Both the position numbers and the translations under genes were made by a program. A stretch of 64,000 nucleotides of DNA from Ancylostoma caninum (taxonomy: Eukaryota; Nematoda; Chromadorea; Rhabditida; Ancylostomatidae), in contig JBAJFG010000077.1 of assembly GCA_037903475.1 (NCBI GenBank), positions 62,001 to 126,000 of the forward strand, in the 5' to 3' direction. Of the stretch, positions 1 through 12,059 are shown piece after piece (within the stretch, counting starts at the first letter, position 1; the number at the start of each line of letters is the position of its first letter). The notes under the pieces are model-generated. The model searched no databases. It saw only the letters and a list, made by a program, of their open reading frames with translations, and was not told the DNA's origin.

Positions 1-1422
1 ATTCCTCAAATGCTGACGTATTGAGTATTGATGTCTTTTCTCCAAACAATTTTTCGTACACTAGGTTCGTTATCGTTTATCGACCACCACATTTGACCCC
101 GGCCGATGATCAACAGCTGATTGAACTACTTTTCGACTTCACTTCCTCTCAAGCAAATACTATCATTACCGGTGACCTTAACCTACACGTGAATTGGGAA
201 AACTACGAACCCCTCGATTACTCTTCTACCGCGCTTGCTGATTTCTTCTCTGAAATCGGATTCACTCAGCATGTACGTCAACCCACACATTGCGACAACA
301 TTCTGGATGTTGTTTTTTTCATCTTCGAATGAAGTTAGAAAAGTTACACTTCTTCCACCGTTGTCCAATGCGGACCACTACGTTGTCTCTTTCGAGGTAA
401 ATGACTATATCCGTAAAACATCGATTTACCCTATCCCTGATTTCCTAAATTTCGATTATATTGGCCTCAACAACTTCTTTTCGGGTATAAATTGGTTATC
501 TCTTTTTGATAAATATGTCTCTGTAGAAGATCTATATCAAAGGTTTTTAGCAGTCGTATATAAAGGTCTATCCATATTTGGCTCGATGAAATAACCTAAA
601 CCACCATTATCTCATTACCCATCCCAAATCATATGGAACAAAAACAACGCCTCTTTCATAATTTAGAGAATCCTCTATCTAATCAATTGTACAAGAGTCT
701 GCTCTGACATAGATCACCATTTGAAAAAGTTCTTGGCAAACCTAGAGCATCGCCTTGCCTCTGAAAAATCAATGAAAAAGTTACACAGATATGTTCACCA
801 TAAGATTAAAACGAGAACGTATCTACCAATTCTCTGTGATTTACATGGAAAAGACTGTAAAAACGATGAAGAAAAAGCTGGAACTTTTGCAGAATATTTT
901 GCAAGTGTATTCACATTCGCAAGCCCCAATGAAAAATCTCAAGCTTTCGTTCCTATTCCAACTCTTCACACTTGCAACAATATCACTTTCCATACGGACG
1001 AAGTAATGGCTGTCCTGAAAAACCTTAAACCCTCCTGCACTGAATTATACGATGGTATTCCACAAATCGTTTATCAGAAATGTGCGAACACCCTCTCAAA
1101 GCCTCTCACTCATAAATTCAACCTCTCTATGCATTTTGGGGCAGTGCCAAGCTAATGGAAAGAAGCCATTGTGACAGGAATACCTAAAAAACTATCTGGT
1201 CGTATGGTCACAGAATTTCGCCCTTAGCTTGAATCCCACACCCATCAAAATCATGGAAAAAATTATACGCGGAAAACTGCTGTCTTGGCTCCGAAAATGT
1301 CACAGGATTCCTACAGAACAACACGGTTTTCTACCTGGAAAGTCAACCACTACAAATTTGATAGATAGTTTGTTTGACTGGAGAAAAGCTCAAAATGATG
1401 GAAAATCTGTTGACATCATATA

Positions 1423-3013
1423 CACTGCGTTTCATAACTATACGACCACCCTATTTTTTGCAGTACTAGAAGATGCAGCCGAGAAAGACTTTTTCTGTTA
1501 CATCCATAAGATTCAGAGATAAGAATAACCCCTGAGCACCAATTTTCATTGCGCTCGTTTTTCGTTTACCTTTTAGTTTTGAACTTATCAGTTCACTCAA
1601 CGTTTCATAACTATACGACCACTCGTGAACAGTTCAATATTCTCTAATAATCCAGCGATGAAACAAAAGCATTTACAGCAAACTTAATAGGCAATCAGCC
1701 CTTTAGCTTGGAAAGCACTTAAAAGAGGCGATTCAGCATACTGTTCATCAGATTCTTCAAGAAATCGCTCTCTACATCTTCCCAGCCTTCGATGATTGTT
1801 GTTTTCAGCTCATCAATTGCTTGAAATTGACGATAATTGCAGTAAACCCTTCGTGCTAGGATGCTCGATTAACTCTCCATTGAGTTCAGGTCCGGGCTGC
1901 ACTTGAGGCAATCCATGGCGTTCGCGCCGCTCTCTGAAAGCCAGCCTTAGGTTATCTGGCTGGCATGCACCCCGGTGTTAACCTACAGGAAGGTGTACTT
2001 CTGTCCACGATATCCCTCACAAATGACAGTCCCTGTCTATGTAGAGAGTCCTGGAACTCTATCGAGTCCATCGGACCCGAAACAAAGGCTATCTCTAGTC
2101 TGTTCCCGGCAGAAAAGTCATTCCAAGCCATCAATGATCTGCCTCCAAAGTTGCGGCGACTGAAGGAAGTGGGGTTCTCTCGCAAACCGTTCCAGTAGCT
2201 TCTTCTCTCGTCAAGCCCATCCAAATTGAACTTCTGCTCATCTGTGGAGATGATCTGAAAGCATTTCTCAAAGCCTCATTTGTATTAGTCCGACCTAGAA
2301 AGTTATCACTGGTTTACTCCAATCTGTTGTCATGTTCCATCGAACGAATTCTTGCTCAGTCGTCCTTCAAAGAAAAATTGGACATGGAGCGCTCTTCGTA
2401 ACTTCTTCTACATCATTTCCGCAGCGGTGGAGCCTCTTCACACCTTGCTGTTCGAGACAAGGAGTTTCAGTTTCGCTCGGTTCTGGTTGAGCGACAAGCA
2501 AGTGTAGGAGAATTGCCTGCGGATCTTCCTCTCGTCATAAGCTGTGGGAAGTTTCGGCTTCTGGTATCGTTCTTCTTGTGGTGTTCATCAGAACTTTACA
2601 AATAAGTGAGAGCATGGCAGTGAGTATGGCCAGTCTTCATCCCGATAGTTCAACCACTTAGTACTGCATTGTTTGGAGGCCGGAACTGACCTTTCTCTCC
2701 TGTACTTAGGGATGTACCGCGAAGGGTACTGAGAAGATTGTGAAACCCACCATTTGCCATCCTTGCACACCCAAGGTGGGGTGACAAACTTCCATCAATT
2801 TTCATTATTCGTTAGTGGACGTATAGATATGAAACGTGGGACACTTGGTAACACCGCATTTTGAAACTCAGAAATAAGTGAGCGGTGTGGAAATTTGTGC
2901 TCCGTGGTTATTTTGTCCGCTGAATCTACTGTCAACCATACGAAAATTGCAAAGTTGCTGCATCGCGCACAACTGCAAAAAATAGGGTGGTCGTATAGTT
3001 ATGAAACGCAGTG
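1423..3013 (-). mobile_element. Tc1-family DNA transposon inserted in the LINE, with IR/DR-type ends
   Basis: A 1591-bp element with perfect 42-bp terminal inverted repeats (1423-1464 and 2972-3013) beginning CACTGCGTTTCATAAC. It is flanked by the TA target duplication of the Tc1/mariner superfamily (1421-1422 and 3014-3015). A second copy of the 22-bp repeat core lies inside each end: 1601-1622 matches 1428-1449 exactly, and 2815-2836 matches 2987-3008 with two differences. The spacings are 173 and 172 bp. This is the IR/DR arrangement known from Tc3 and Sleeping Beauty, where two transposase sites occupy each end. The element interrupts a LINE reading frame and is therefore younger than the LINE. 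Confidence 0.93.
1870..2570 (-). pseudogene. Tc1-like transposase, degraded
   Basis: Minus-strand remnant of a DD34E transposase. In coding order there is a PRPRKLPTAYDERKIRRQ-like linker after the DNA-binding domain (about 2560-2500). The catalytic-core block follows at 2224-1952, with RRNFGGRSLMAWNDFS and FVSGPMDSIEFQDSL, both close to the Tc1 consensus. The CSPDLN motif that precedes the last catalytic residue lies at about 1915-1890. Frameshifts and stops occur between these pieces, so no active enzyme is expected. The family call rests on motif order and wording, and on the element's TA-flanked ends. Confidence 0.85.
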
Positions 3014-4127
3014 TATTTCGACTTTTCCAAAGCCTTCGACAAGTTCACTCTGCGCTTATTTATAAACTAAAGTGTCTGGGAATATCCGGCAAACTTCTGA
3101 ACTGGTTGAAATCTTAAATAGAAGATCGACATATGACTGTAAGAGTTAGACAACGATTCTCCAGTAGATATCCATGTACCAGTGGAGTCCCGAAGGGGGG
3201 AGCATTATCACCACTGCTATTCCTCATATATACCATTGATCCACCGCAATTACTAAAAACTTCTCCCGAAGTTAAGGTGCAAGTATATGCGGACGACGTA
3301 AAGATCTATGGTGCATTTAACAGTCAAAATAGTATTGATGTCCATTCTGCGCTCTCACTGTCGATTGAGAAACTCATTACTTGGACCTTGCAGTGGGAGC
3401 TACCCATCAATCCTAACAAATGCTCTTTCTTGCACCTCGGCGACTGCGACTCACCTGGCTATACCATAAATGGAGTCAAAATGAATCAATGTCAAATTTG
3501 GGCGTTTTGATAGATACCCGGCTCAGATTTTCTGACCATATTGATGCTGTTGTTAAGAGAGCATATTCCACTCTTTTCACTATCTTCCTAGTGTTCACTG
3601 CTCCAACCACACTATTTTAACTGAACTCTATAAAGCATATGTGCTACCACACTTGAAATACTGCTCTCAAGTGTGGAATCCCACTCTTTAAAAAGATATA
3701 GAAAAGATTGAAAAAGTCCAACACACATTCACGCGTTTAACATTTCATAGGTGTTTTCGTGGATCAGTTCCACGAAATCTTCCTGAGTATGATAACCGCC
3801 TTAAGACTTTAGGTCTAAGAAGTTTACAAACTCGGAGATTGTTTTTTGACCTAGTTTTCTGTTTCCGTATTCTACGTAAAGAAATTGGATTGTATGCGAG
3901 TAAATATTGGATATTTAGACCAACATCCACGAGATTAGGTGGATTTAATCTACATTATGCGAAGCCCAACCGTCACAACATCTCCGCTCTGCTCAACTTT
4001 GTACTTTACCGTTGTGCTAGACTCTTTCAACGCCTATCTCCTGAAGTTCTCTCATCTGAAAATAGTAAAATTTTCAGGAAGAAACTGCTGAAAACGAATA
4101 TGAACCGTTTCTTTGATGGCATTTGAC

Positions 4128-5515
4128 ACACTAAAATTCATCTTTTCACTTATTCAGACATATGCGTTAACTTACTACCATACTACTTTCACATGAAGCT
4201 AAGACGTATTTGAGAACTCATTCACAAAATTTTGATGAGATTTTTTTTACCATTTTGAACATATCGACTTCTTCTCATCTATTTCTGTTTCAGCCTCACT
4301 CATCCAACATGTTTCATACAATCGAAATCACGAATGCTGTTGAAATTATGGCAAATTCTCCGAAAATTCACTGATCAATGCATTAGACCCACATTTCCTT
4401 ACCTTTTTCATTGCTTGCATTGATGGATATTTTTTTCCTGTTTCTGCATTTTGATTCCTCTACAAGTTTGACAACATTACCTGTTCATCTAAATAGATCT
4501 ATCCCTTGCATAATATTAGCCTACAGCCCAAAATTTACTTTTTTGCTTCCAGATCCCTTTCCTCCTGATGCTAAACATCTGTAATAACAAATGATGTCAC
4601 TTATCTATGCCTGCTATTCTGTGCTCAAACACCAAGGAAGTGGTGTCTTCGGGTAGCCGAAAGAGGTTCACGCCCCGCCTGGGTACGCATGGAATTTAAA
4701 ACCATTCGCCTAGGTGCTACCCGTTCTTATCCACCGCTCGAAAGTGATGTATATCACAACAGTCATTCTAAGCACACCTTGGTTATTTTGTGCCATGATA
4801 AGCGAGAGCGTGAGAATTGAATGAGTCGTTCAGATTTTAGCATCACATCACAGAAGGGTCTCTTTGTGGAAGTTTCCTTTGAGCACTCTTCTGAGCTCCG
4901 GCTTTTGTATGCACTGAAGATTCGATCATTCGAGCGTAGTAGTTCAGCATTAATGTTGTCATACTTGCCACTCATCCGTTCAGGCGATTTTAATGGAGCA
5001 CCCTGAGTGCATATAAATAAATAAATAAATATGTATGAATAAGTTCCTCTTTTATCATTCTCTTTGAGCAATTATTTTTAATCATGTAATCTTGAAATTG
5101 ATCTTTATAACAACTTTATCTTTAAATCCCTAATGTCTGTTTCGCATTTGAAGCACTGACTAATCGGAAATCAGATAGGACCGAACTCAAAATACCGACA
5201 ACTCAGAAAGGGTGGGATATCGAGTTATTGAAAGGTTTGACTACTAGAAAATGCTCTTAATTTTGATCATTCGAAATATCACTTATTCGAGCTGGTGACC
5301 AAATCCTTCCCGGAAAATTTTGGTTTTTCGGGTAAAACTTAAAGCCAGATTGATAATGATCTAGCATTGGATGAGAACGGCTATTCTCGGAACAATCAGG
5401 GGAACGTCAAAAACTATAGAGGACTAAACCTGCGAGGAGTTGCTTGATCAAAATTTGTGCCAAGAACGATTACTCACAGAGACACTCTTATATGTAGCTC
5501 GAAATAAAGTGATAA
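4128..5515. other. Non-coding: probable LINE 3' tail and simple repeat
   Basis: No convincing gene. The stretch up to about 5035 is AT-rich and ends in a short (TAAA)n microsatellite at 5014-5030, a common 3' end for nematode retroposons. Whether 4128-5030 belongs to the LINE or to a separate short retroposon cannot be told from one copy. I see nothing further to 5515. Confidence 0.4.
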
Positions 5516-5755
5516 CTACATTCTGAATTGATTCTGAGAACTCTGAATTTCTGTCAGATTCACCCTATCTCGGATAACTGAATAAGGCAAACGCAGGAGA
5601 ACCTGCCAAGCCGCCCCCCTCCCCAGGAAATGGAAGGCAGACACTGCTGCAAGAGGAAGAACTGCTGCATTCCGACTGCTAAGAGCAGCAAACCCGTGTT
5701 TCGGCTGTGTTGAGGGGGGTTGGTTGCTGACCCGACTGACTGTAGTGTCGTTCAA
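5516..5755 (-). other. Unidentified 79-codon ORF, probably part of a dispersed repeat
   Basis: An open frame on minus rich in Ala, Leu and Ser, with no motif I recognise. Sequence just beside it (about 5783-5815) resembles the reverse complement of about 7640-7690, which suggests that both places carry pieces of one dispersed repeat family. No splice sites or promoter were seen. A coding function is doubtful. Confidence 0.25.
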
Positions 5756-6785
5756 CCTGCTCTACCCCTCATGTCCTGCTCAGACAAACTAGCAGCCCTT
5801 CCCTCACGAATATCGGCCCTCTACCCGAGCGACGTTTGCTAGAGAGCTGACTTCACAATCTATGTTGGTACTTTAGCCAGGGGGCACTTTTTCCTTACGA
5901 TGAGGGGGTAATACTGATGAACTATAGGGGGGGGGGGATGTCGTATGAAGCATGGGGGAAATCGCGTATGCGAGCCAGGCTAGCTCCAGGGGCTCGGTAG
6001 CACGTTCAGCCGGCCGTAGACAGCCCGGTCTAGCACGAAAACACACAATATGTAGTAAAATAGTTTATTATGGAAATGAAGCCTTACAAAACTACTAACT
6101 TCAAGTATCAGTGATGGTAGAGGTAAAATGTAAAATAAACGTGATGTTAAGGATAAAACAAAATCAACGAACAACATATACATTAAAACGGTGGAAAATG
6201 TGAAGTAATGAAAAAAAGAAACATTCACGATCACAGTAAAAAACCTCACCTCTGTCATGGAGGTAGACCTTTGAATGCTCACATCAAAAAGATTTGTGGC
6301 TTTTGCGAAAAAAATCCAAGTTATCAAAAAGAGTAGGTAGGGCTTCCTCAGATAGCTCGGAAAATTTTGGAGAGACTCGGTTTTATCACATCATTTACAC
6401 TGGCGCTATAGTCCTAGAGTCCTACCGCCCACGATCGCTATAGTCCTGCCGCCCACGATCGATCGCCGTCGCTGACGATGAGTGGCGATCGCCAACTTCG
6501 GCGGCTGGATTCCGGGTAATGGAATTGGACGCGGTGAGGACGGAACGAAATTAACATGCAGCGATTTCAACTACATGAGTTTGTGAAGAAATGGACCGAT
6601 GCAGGGAATCTCCTGGTAGATGAGCCAGGCGCTACCAGAGGCCCTGGCAAAGAAACCTAAGAAGATCTGGAAAGGGAGAAGAAATTCGAATAAATCTCCT
6701 CCTCTTCCATGTTCTTTAAGCAATTCTACATGTTCGATGATAAAGACTCTCCCATTGTATACAGTGACTAATGTGGTTATCCTAT
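5756..6785. other. Non-coding stretch without recognised features
   Basis: Contains a short run of G (about 5927-5937) and a GC-richer patch with repeated ATCG words near 6410-6500. No gene, terminal repeat or RNA was recognised. Confidence 0.4.
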
Positions 6786-6830
6786 TGGGTTGGGCAATAG
6801 GTTCGTGCGGGCTTCTTCAACTTTCTTTTT
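6786..6830. mobile_element. Single mariner-type terminal repeat (solo end)
   Basis: TTGGGTTGGGCAATAGGTTC closely matches the terminal repeat of the mariner at 18,375-19,255 and is preceded by TA-containing sequence. No matching opposite end was found downstream, so this is probably a truncated copy. Confidence 0.45.
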
Positions 6831-6900
6831 TGCTTAGATTAAACACGGTTTTTAAGTCCCCTGAGTATCAACTACTCACCTACGCTAACCTACGCTCTAC

Positions 6901-7136
6901 CAAAAACACAACAGGGGTAGATTGAGTAGATGTCGACGCAATTATAGGGATAATTATAGAGAAAAGCACTGCGAGGAATCATGCAGCACTTCGATAAAGT
7001 GGAAATAGAAATAAATAACTATTACTAGTATCACCAAAAATACCGCCGGAGTAGATTGAATAGATGTCGAGCCAATCATAGAGGCGAAGACAGAAAAGCA
7101 TTTCAAGGAAATTCGATGAAGTGAAGAGAGAAAAGG
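6901..7136. repeat. Imperfect tandem duplication, about 133-bp unit
   Basis: Two diverged copies start at 6901 and 7034. Each has CAAAAA, then GTAGATTGA(G/A)TAGATGTCGA, then a shared stretch ending in a GATAAAGTG/GATGAAGTG word. The copies differ at many positions, so the duplication is old. Confidence 0.6.
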
Positions 7137-7479
7137 GGAAATGTGCACAAATACTTTGTCACTGCTGCATTTCTTATAGAAGCAAATACTCACCTCGATA
7201 TCCGGGTACAGCTATAGATCTTCGAGGAGCATCAACGCTGTTTCGCGACCGTCATGAGCTTCCAAATCCAGAACGATCTTCTGGTGCTGCAACCGCTCAG
7301 CCATGTTTGCCATTTTCAAAAGAAATACCAAATTAGCGTGTTAATCCACGCAATTGTCTTACTTTCGTTTTCACTTATATGAAGACGAAGGTGAGACACT
7401 GATACGAACGAAAAACGACGCGGAACGAAACAGCAAACGATGAAAATGTAAAACGACATCATGACGCATTTTCGAAGAT

Positions 7480-7930
7480 TTTCCAGCAGCACGCTGTGCA
7501 GCCAGTCACGTATCTGAGCGCACTCGAAACCCTAAGGAATTGAAGCCCTCACTAAGAGGGGCAGTCGAACTAGTTCTATTTTATTCTGCTCGCCGCAGCA
7601 TTTGTGCTGCTGGAGGCCGCGCAGGGGCTGAGCAGGTCTCGCTCACCGAGGGACTAGCTGCTTGATTGTCTGAGTGCGTTCTACCTGCTCCTTGCCACAA
7701 GGCGATCCGCCCCTTGGGAGGTGTATATGAGCCTATGATTAAGCACCAGAGCTTAGTCGTGTCTCCGCTTCGGTGGAGGCAAGGCGAGCCCTGCGAGATT
7801 CGTCACGCCGGCTGAGGCCCGCCTAAGACCCTGACCCAGTGCGATGATCGCTCAGACGAGATCCGTGCGGTGCGGATGCGGTGCGGAACAAAGGGTCCGC
7901 CGCGGGACAAACGCGTTCGGCACTATTTTT
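7480..7930. repeat. GC-rich, possibly structured sequence; likely part of a dispersed repeat
   Basis: This block is far richer in GC than its surroundings and contains several short self-complementary words, for example around 7770-7800. A portion near 7640-7690 is related, in inverted orientation, to about 5783-5815. I could not match it to an RNA family or an element by eye. It could be a 5' region of a retrotransposon. Confidence 0.3.
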
Positions 7931-9027
7931 GAATGAGCTTGGGTAAGCATCCACTCACCCAAGTCTACAGTAGGAACACAGCCCTGCGCCCAGATTGAGC
8001 TGCGACCCAAGGTTTGAGACATGCAAACCAGTTCATCGCCCCTGAAACACAGCCTTTACGGGGCGAACGCAGCTTGTGGGGGCGACAAAATAAACTTTTT
8101 CCTCGCGGTGTAACTGCTGTTGAAACGTGTTCGGTCTGTGTTCGCGGTCCCGGAATCTCTGAGATAATTTCTACCGAAGTGTTTGGGTTCACATAAAGGC
8201 GGAGGTACATGTTGCATAGTTAAAGACACTCATCACATACGCAGTACTTCCGTCTTTGCAGATATGGCACCAGACTTGCTCTGTCTAGATATCTCTGTCC
8301 TTAATCTCCAATACGTATCAGATTTGTGCTTGTAGTTGTAGTTCTGGATAATCTTGAAATCAAGGGTGTCCAGATTCAGATTCAGGTACCTTCTCCGCTT
8401 AAACCATCCAAGCTTACACTTCGACGCATTGTTTGTGTTACCGTATTGATGGATTTACTCTTGAAAATTGGTGTGTGATTTTTCTGCAGCTAAAAAAACT
8501 GCTCTTTTTTACGCAAGACCATGTATGCCTCATTTGACTACTCGGCTACGTTTTTATCGCAAAATGTTGATCTGCCCTGTGATCGACATGATTATGGCTT
8601 TTTTTACTTCAGCAACTCAGTTATGAACGCAAATTATTACGTATGGCCATATCTACGTCATGTTTTCAAGATGGTTGCAAAAATTTCAGAAAGAAAAATG
8701 ATTTCTCACCAAACCCACGAAGCATCTTTTGCTTGGTCGATACTGAACAGTTTTCGTCCGCTTCAATCTGTTAAGGGAAGGAGCCAGCGAGCAACCACCC
8801 GATAGATTAAAGAGTTGCGTAGGCGGCCGCCCCTGAATGGCCTTGCCAGTTCGTGATTATCTCACCCTCTTCTTGTCCTACACCCTCTTGTATTGCTAGC
8901 TTGGGTTGCCGTCAGAAAACCCAGGTATTAGGTTCTGCTGCAAATTGAAGACTTGAAAATTGTTTATTTATAGACCAATTTTTCCTAAACTTCAAATGGC
9001 TCTGTTTCCAAGTTTTTGAATTGTTTA
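7931..9027. other. Non-coding stretch without recognised features
   Basis: Short open frames on both strands (about 7965-8210 and 8521-8805) show no motif, signal peptide or splice context. No terminal repeats were seen. Confidence 0.35.
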
Positions 9028-9029
9028 TA

Positions 9030-9929
9030 TTAGGTCGTCAAGTATGAAATGTCCGATTTTGGATGAGAAGATTTCGAGTTTCGTTTCTAAAGCAAGATGC
9101 AGTATAAGATATCCGAATATGCTCCTATACTATTCCCACAGCCTTGCCATCTCAACTGCAGCTTGATTGCGCCAACAGCTTGGAAACTTGGAAAGGTAGA
9201 GGCGATCAAGTGGCGAAGAGCGTTTCCAACATCACGATGAAAGCTGAACAATTTTCCAGCAAGGAGTGGGCTAATCCCTGAAAGGAGTTGTGGTCAAATA
9301 GAGCAAGGTTTGCCCAGTACAGTGAGTGGCAGGTCGGTCCTCACCCCTGCTCCTCTGGCTTGAACAGCGTGGATTTATGGAAAATGGTCAAAAATTGGCA
9401 CCCATTTTTGAGGATCAAACTGGAAAAAATTCGCTCACCAAACCACTTTTAATGGTCATATTGCTAATGGGTTATAAAGGTCACACCTTGCTGCTTACGC
9501 TGACCTAGTGACTCCTACCCGCTTCGGCTACAGCTTCGAGCTCATCGAGATCCAGGTCCACCATAAGGCTCAGTTTGGAGCTTCATATCACCTGAGCGGA
9601 ACTTCCCAAGCAAACGTTGTTCAGTGCATTTACTAGCCAAATGTCCATTAACACTACCCTGATATACCCAGCTTTCTCAGCTCTAATGGCTGGAGAATGG
9701 AAACTATGTTCCAAACCGACACAATTTTTCGTCTTTGAGTACTTCTACAAAAAAATGCTTTCAAACAAAAATCCGAAAACTGATCAAAAACCCAGGGAGT
9801 ATTTTGAGAGGAAGAGGATGTGCCTTTATAGTCAAAATAAAGACGAGAAGAGATCTAGTAAATCTTCGAAGATAGAGGCTGTCAAACTGACCGCTCAAAA
9901 AATCGGACACTTCATACTTGACGACCTAA
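9030..9929 (-). mobile_element. Degraded mariner element
   Basis: A 900-bp element with inverted ends starting TTAGGTCGTCAAGTATGAA, matching over about 30 bp with one difference, and flanked by TA at 9028-9029 and 9930-9931. The minus strand carries mariner transposase pieces. An N-terminal RKFRSGDMKLQTEP block and a DLDLDELEAV block in a shifted frame lie near 9610-9530. The C-terminal signature KLQLRWQGCGNSIGAYSD lies near 9180-9090. The middle of the gene is deleted or scrambled, so the copy is inactive. Confidence 0.85.
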
Positions 9930-9931
9930 TA

Positions 9932-10253
9932 ATATAGGAAATGTCTCATTCGCATTTCTTTCCACTGGCTGTCCGTATTCTATACATTATTTTTTTCCTA
10001 AGACTGCTTGATTTGATTCATTCCTTATTCCGTAACATATGTGTTGCAGCCTTTATAGTTGGTAGCGTATTGTGTGTGTGTGCTTTTTTTAAAAATTTTC
10101 TCCTGTTTCGCATTACTGGTTCTAAGCTGGCATAACAAATGGCACACCTCGCTGTGTATTTTAAATGAGTAAATGAATAAATACATTGAAGGGTGGGATT
10201 AGATGGGAAACTAGTCAGTCATCTTAGATTACCTCCGCAGACGTTGCAAAACG
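9932..10253. other. AT-rich non-coding stretch, possible retroposon tail
   Basis: Ends in a short run of ATGAGTAAATGAATAAATAC-like sequence near 10,165-10,185, reminiscent of the simple-repeat tail at 5014-5030. The 64-codon frame at 9941-10,135 is hydrophobic but has no other support. Confidence 0.3.
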
Positions 10254-10999
10254 ACAATAAAATTAGTAATGTTAGTATAGAAATAATAAAGTGAGAGCAA
10301 AAATTATAAGAATGACTAGTGGCCCCGTAAGCCACGTTACTGTGCTAATTTCCAAAGTGTGAAAGTATTGGCCCGATGTGGTTTTTCGTGCGCGCTAACA
10401 GGTTGTATGAGATTCACGTCCTCAACTCGAGCTACACTATTTCACAACTGTATATGTATAGCTATAACATTATTCAGTCCAAAAAGAGCACGTAGCGTAG
10501 CGAATGAGAGAAGATAACTGACAGAATCCGTGGATCAATTTGTTTTGTTCTTTCCATCTCTGTCTTTCGCGAGCAGCGAGCATACCAAGGACCGCGTGAA
10601 ATACAGAACACAACTGATTTTGTATTGTACAAATCACTCAGTCAATAACTCAGTAAGCCAATCATACACACACCCTCAGCATTACCACTGTATGTGACTA
10701 TCCCATCCTTCTAATTCAAACCGAACTTATTCTGAAAACTTTATACTTTTCCAAAGTTTTCAACAAAAACTGAAAGAAAACATTATTGTGAGAAGAGAAT
10801 AAGCATCACGAGCGCCTATTTCCACCAATCATCTTTGTCATTCCTCATCGATATTCACCGACACGACGTGGTTCATTTATACTAAACCAAAAAAGTTCCA
10901 AGTGATGATTAAGAAAGTGATTAAGAAATTACAAAGCAATGAACTGAATTCGCTGACTATTCAAATTCACGTGACCTAGGGAAGGGAGATGATCAACAG

Positions 11000-11815
11000 G
11001 GTTGATGAGATAAATGAGTAGCAGCATAAGTTATTGGTTATTTTTCGCTTAAGCTCAGGAAACGAAGATGCTCCATGAGATTGGTGGGATACTTGAGGAG
11101 GTGATCCACGGTGTTGGCGGGATACATGGGATGGGTGCGCAAATTATTGTCTGGGCTTTTGCCTAAGCTCCTAGAAAAGGAGGTAATCCACAGGGTTGAT
11201 GGGATACATGAGGTGGGTGCGCAAATTATTGTCTATGCTTTTATATCAGTTTCTGGGAAGGGAGGTAATCCAGGGGTTGGCGAGATACATTGAGTGGGTG
11301 CGCAAACTATTGTCTGGGCTTTTGCCTGATCTGAACGGGAGGTAGTCCATGGGGTTGGCGGTTGGCGGGACACATGGGGTGGGTGCGCAAGTTACTGTCT
11401 AGGCTTTTGCCTAAGCTTCTGGGGAGGGAGGTAATCCAAGGTGTTGGCGGGATACGTGGGATGAGTGCGTAAATTATTATCTAGGCTCTTGCCTGAGTTT
11501 CTGGAAAGGGAAGTAGTCCACGAGGTTGGCGGGATACATTGGGTGAGTGCGCAAGTTACCGTCTAGGTGTTTGCCAAAGCTTCTGGAAAGCGAGGTAATC
11601 CACGGGGTTGGCGAGATACATGAGGTGGGTGCGCGAATTATTGTCTAGGTTTTTGCCTGAGCTTCTGGAAAGGGGCAATCCACGAGGTTGGCGAGATACA
11701 TTGGGTGGGTGCGCAATTTATTGTCCAGGCTTTTATATCAGTTTCTGGGAAGGGAGGTAATCCAGGGGTTGGCGAGATACATTGAGTGGGTGCGCAAATT
11801 ATTGTCTAGGCTTTT
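11000..11815. repeat. Minisatellite of about 82-85 bp units, roughly ten copies
   Basis: A recurrent GTGGGTGCGCAAATTATTGT word appears at about 11,133, 11,215, 11,296, 11,381, 11,463 and onwards, spaced 81-85 bp. Units are diverged and vary in length. The array lies wholly inside Helitron A. Confidence 0.85.
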
Positions 11816-12059
11816 GCGCGAGATAGCGGCCCCGTGAGTTCCTTGGCTCAAAGTTTCACCGCATTCTATCAGTGTTGGTATTAGAGTTCGAGTAGACTGT
11901 CTGCAAACAAACCTAATTAAGCACTTCATTCAGTCTCAACACCTGTCTGAATAAAACTAGATTTTGAGAAACTCAAACTAAACAGTGGCAAACAGCTTGT
12001 CGAGGAGTCACAAAATGCCAAAATTGACTGATTGAAATTTTTCACGACCACGACCTTCT

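Larger units (their letters stand above)
1..4127 (+). mobile_element. CR1/jockey-like non-LTR retrotransposon (LINE), inactive, 5' end outside the window
   Basis: A decayed LINE that would have made a polyprotein with an endonuclease and a reverse transcriptase. At 21-332 an exonuclease/endonuclease/phosphatase segment is readable, with the VYRPP and GDLN motifs typical of apurinic-type LINE endonucleases. Linker sequence follows at 721-1155. The reverse transcriptase begins at about 1229 (QHGFLPGKST), is broken at 1422 by a Tc1-type element, and resumes at 3016. It then shows SGVPKGGALSPLLF (about 3180-3220), the catalytic YADD at 3286-3297, and a C-terminal block at 3839-4126 of the kind that ends CR1-like proteins. 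Many frameshifts and stops separate the pieces, so this copy is dead. Removing the inserted element and one TA restores motif A (FDFSKAFD) across the junction. The CR1 assignment is by motif recognition. Confidence 0.85.

Noticed and set aside
4630..4700. GGTTCA-like box that might indicate a tRNA or tRNA-derived SINE
   Set aside because: No A box at the right distance and no cloverleaf could be drawn.
7212..7313. Minus-strand 33-codon frame beginning MANMAERLQHQ followed by a possible splice donor
   Set aside because: It stops before the donor, no second exon was found, and no family was recognised.
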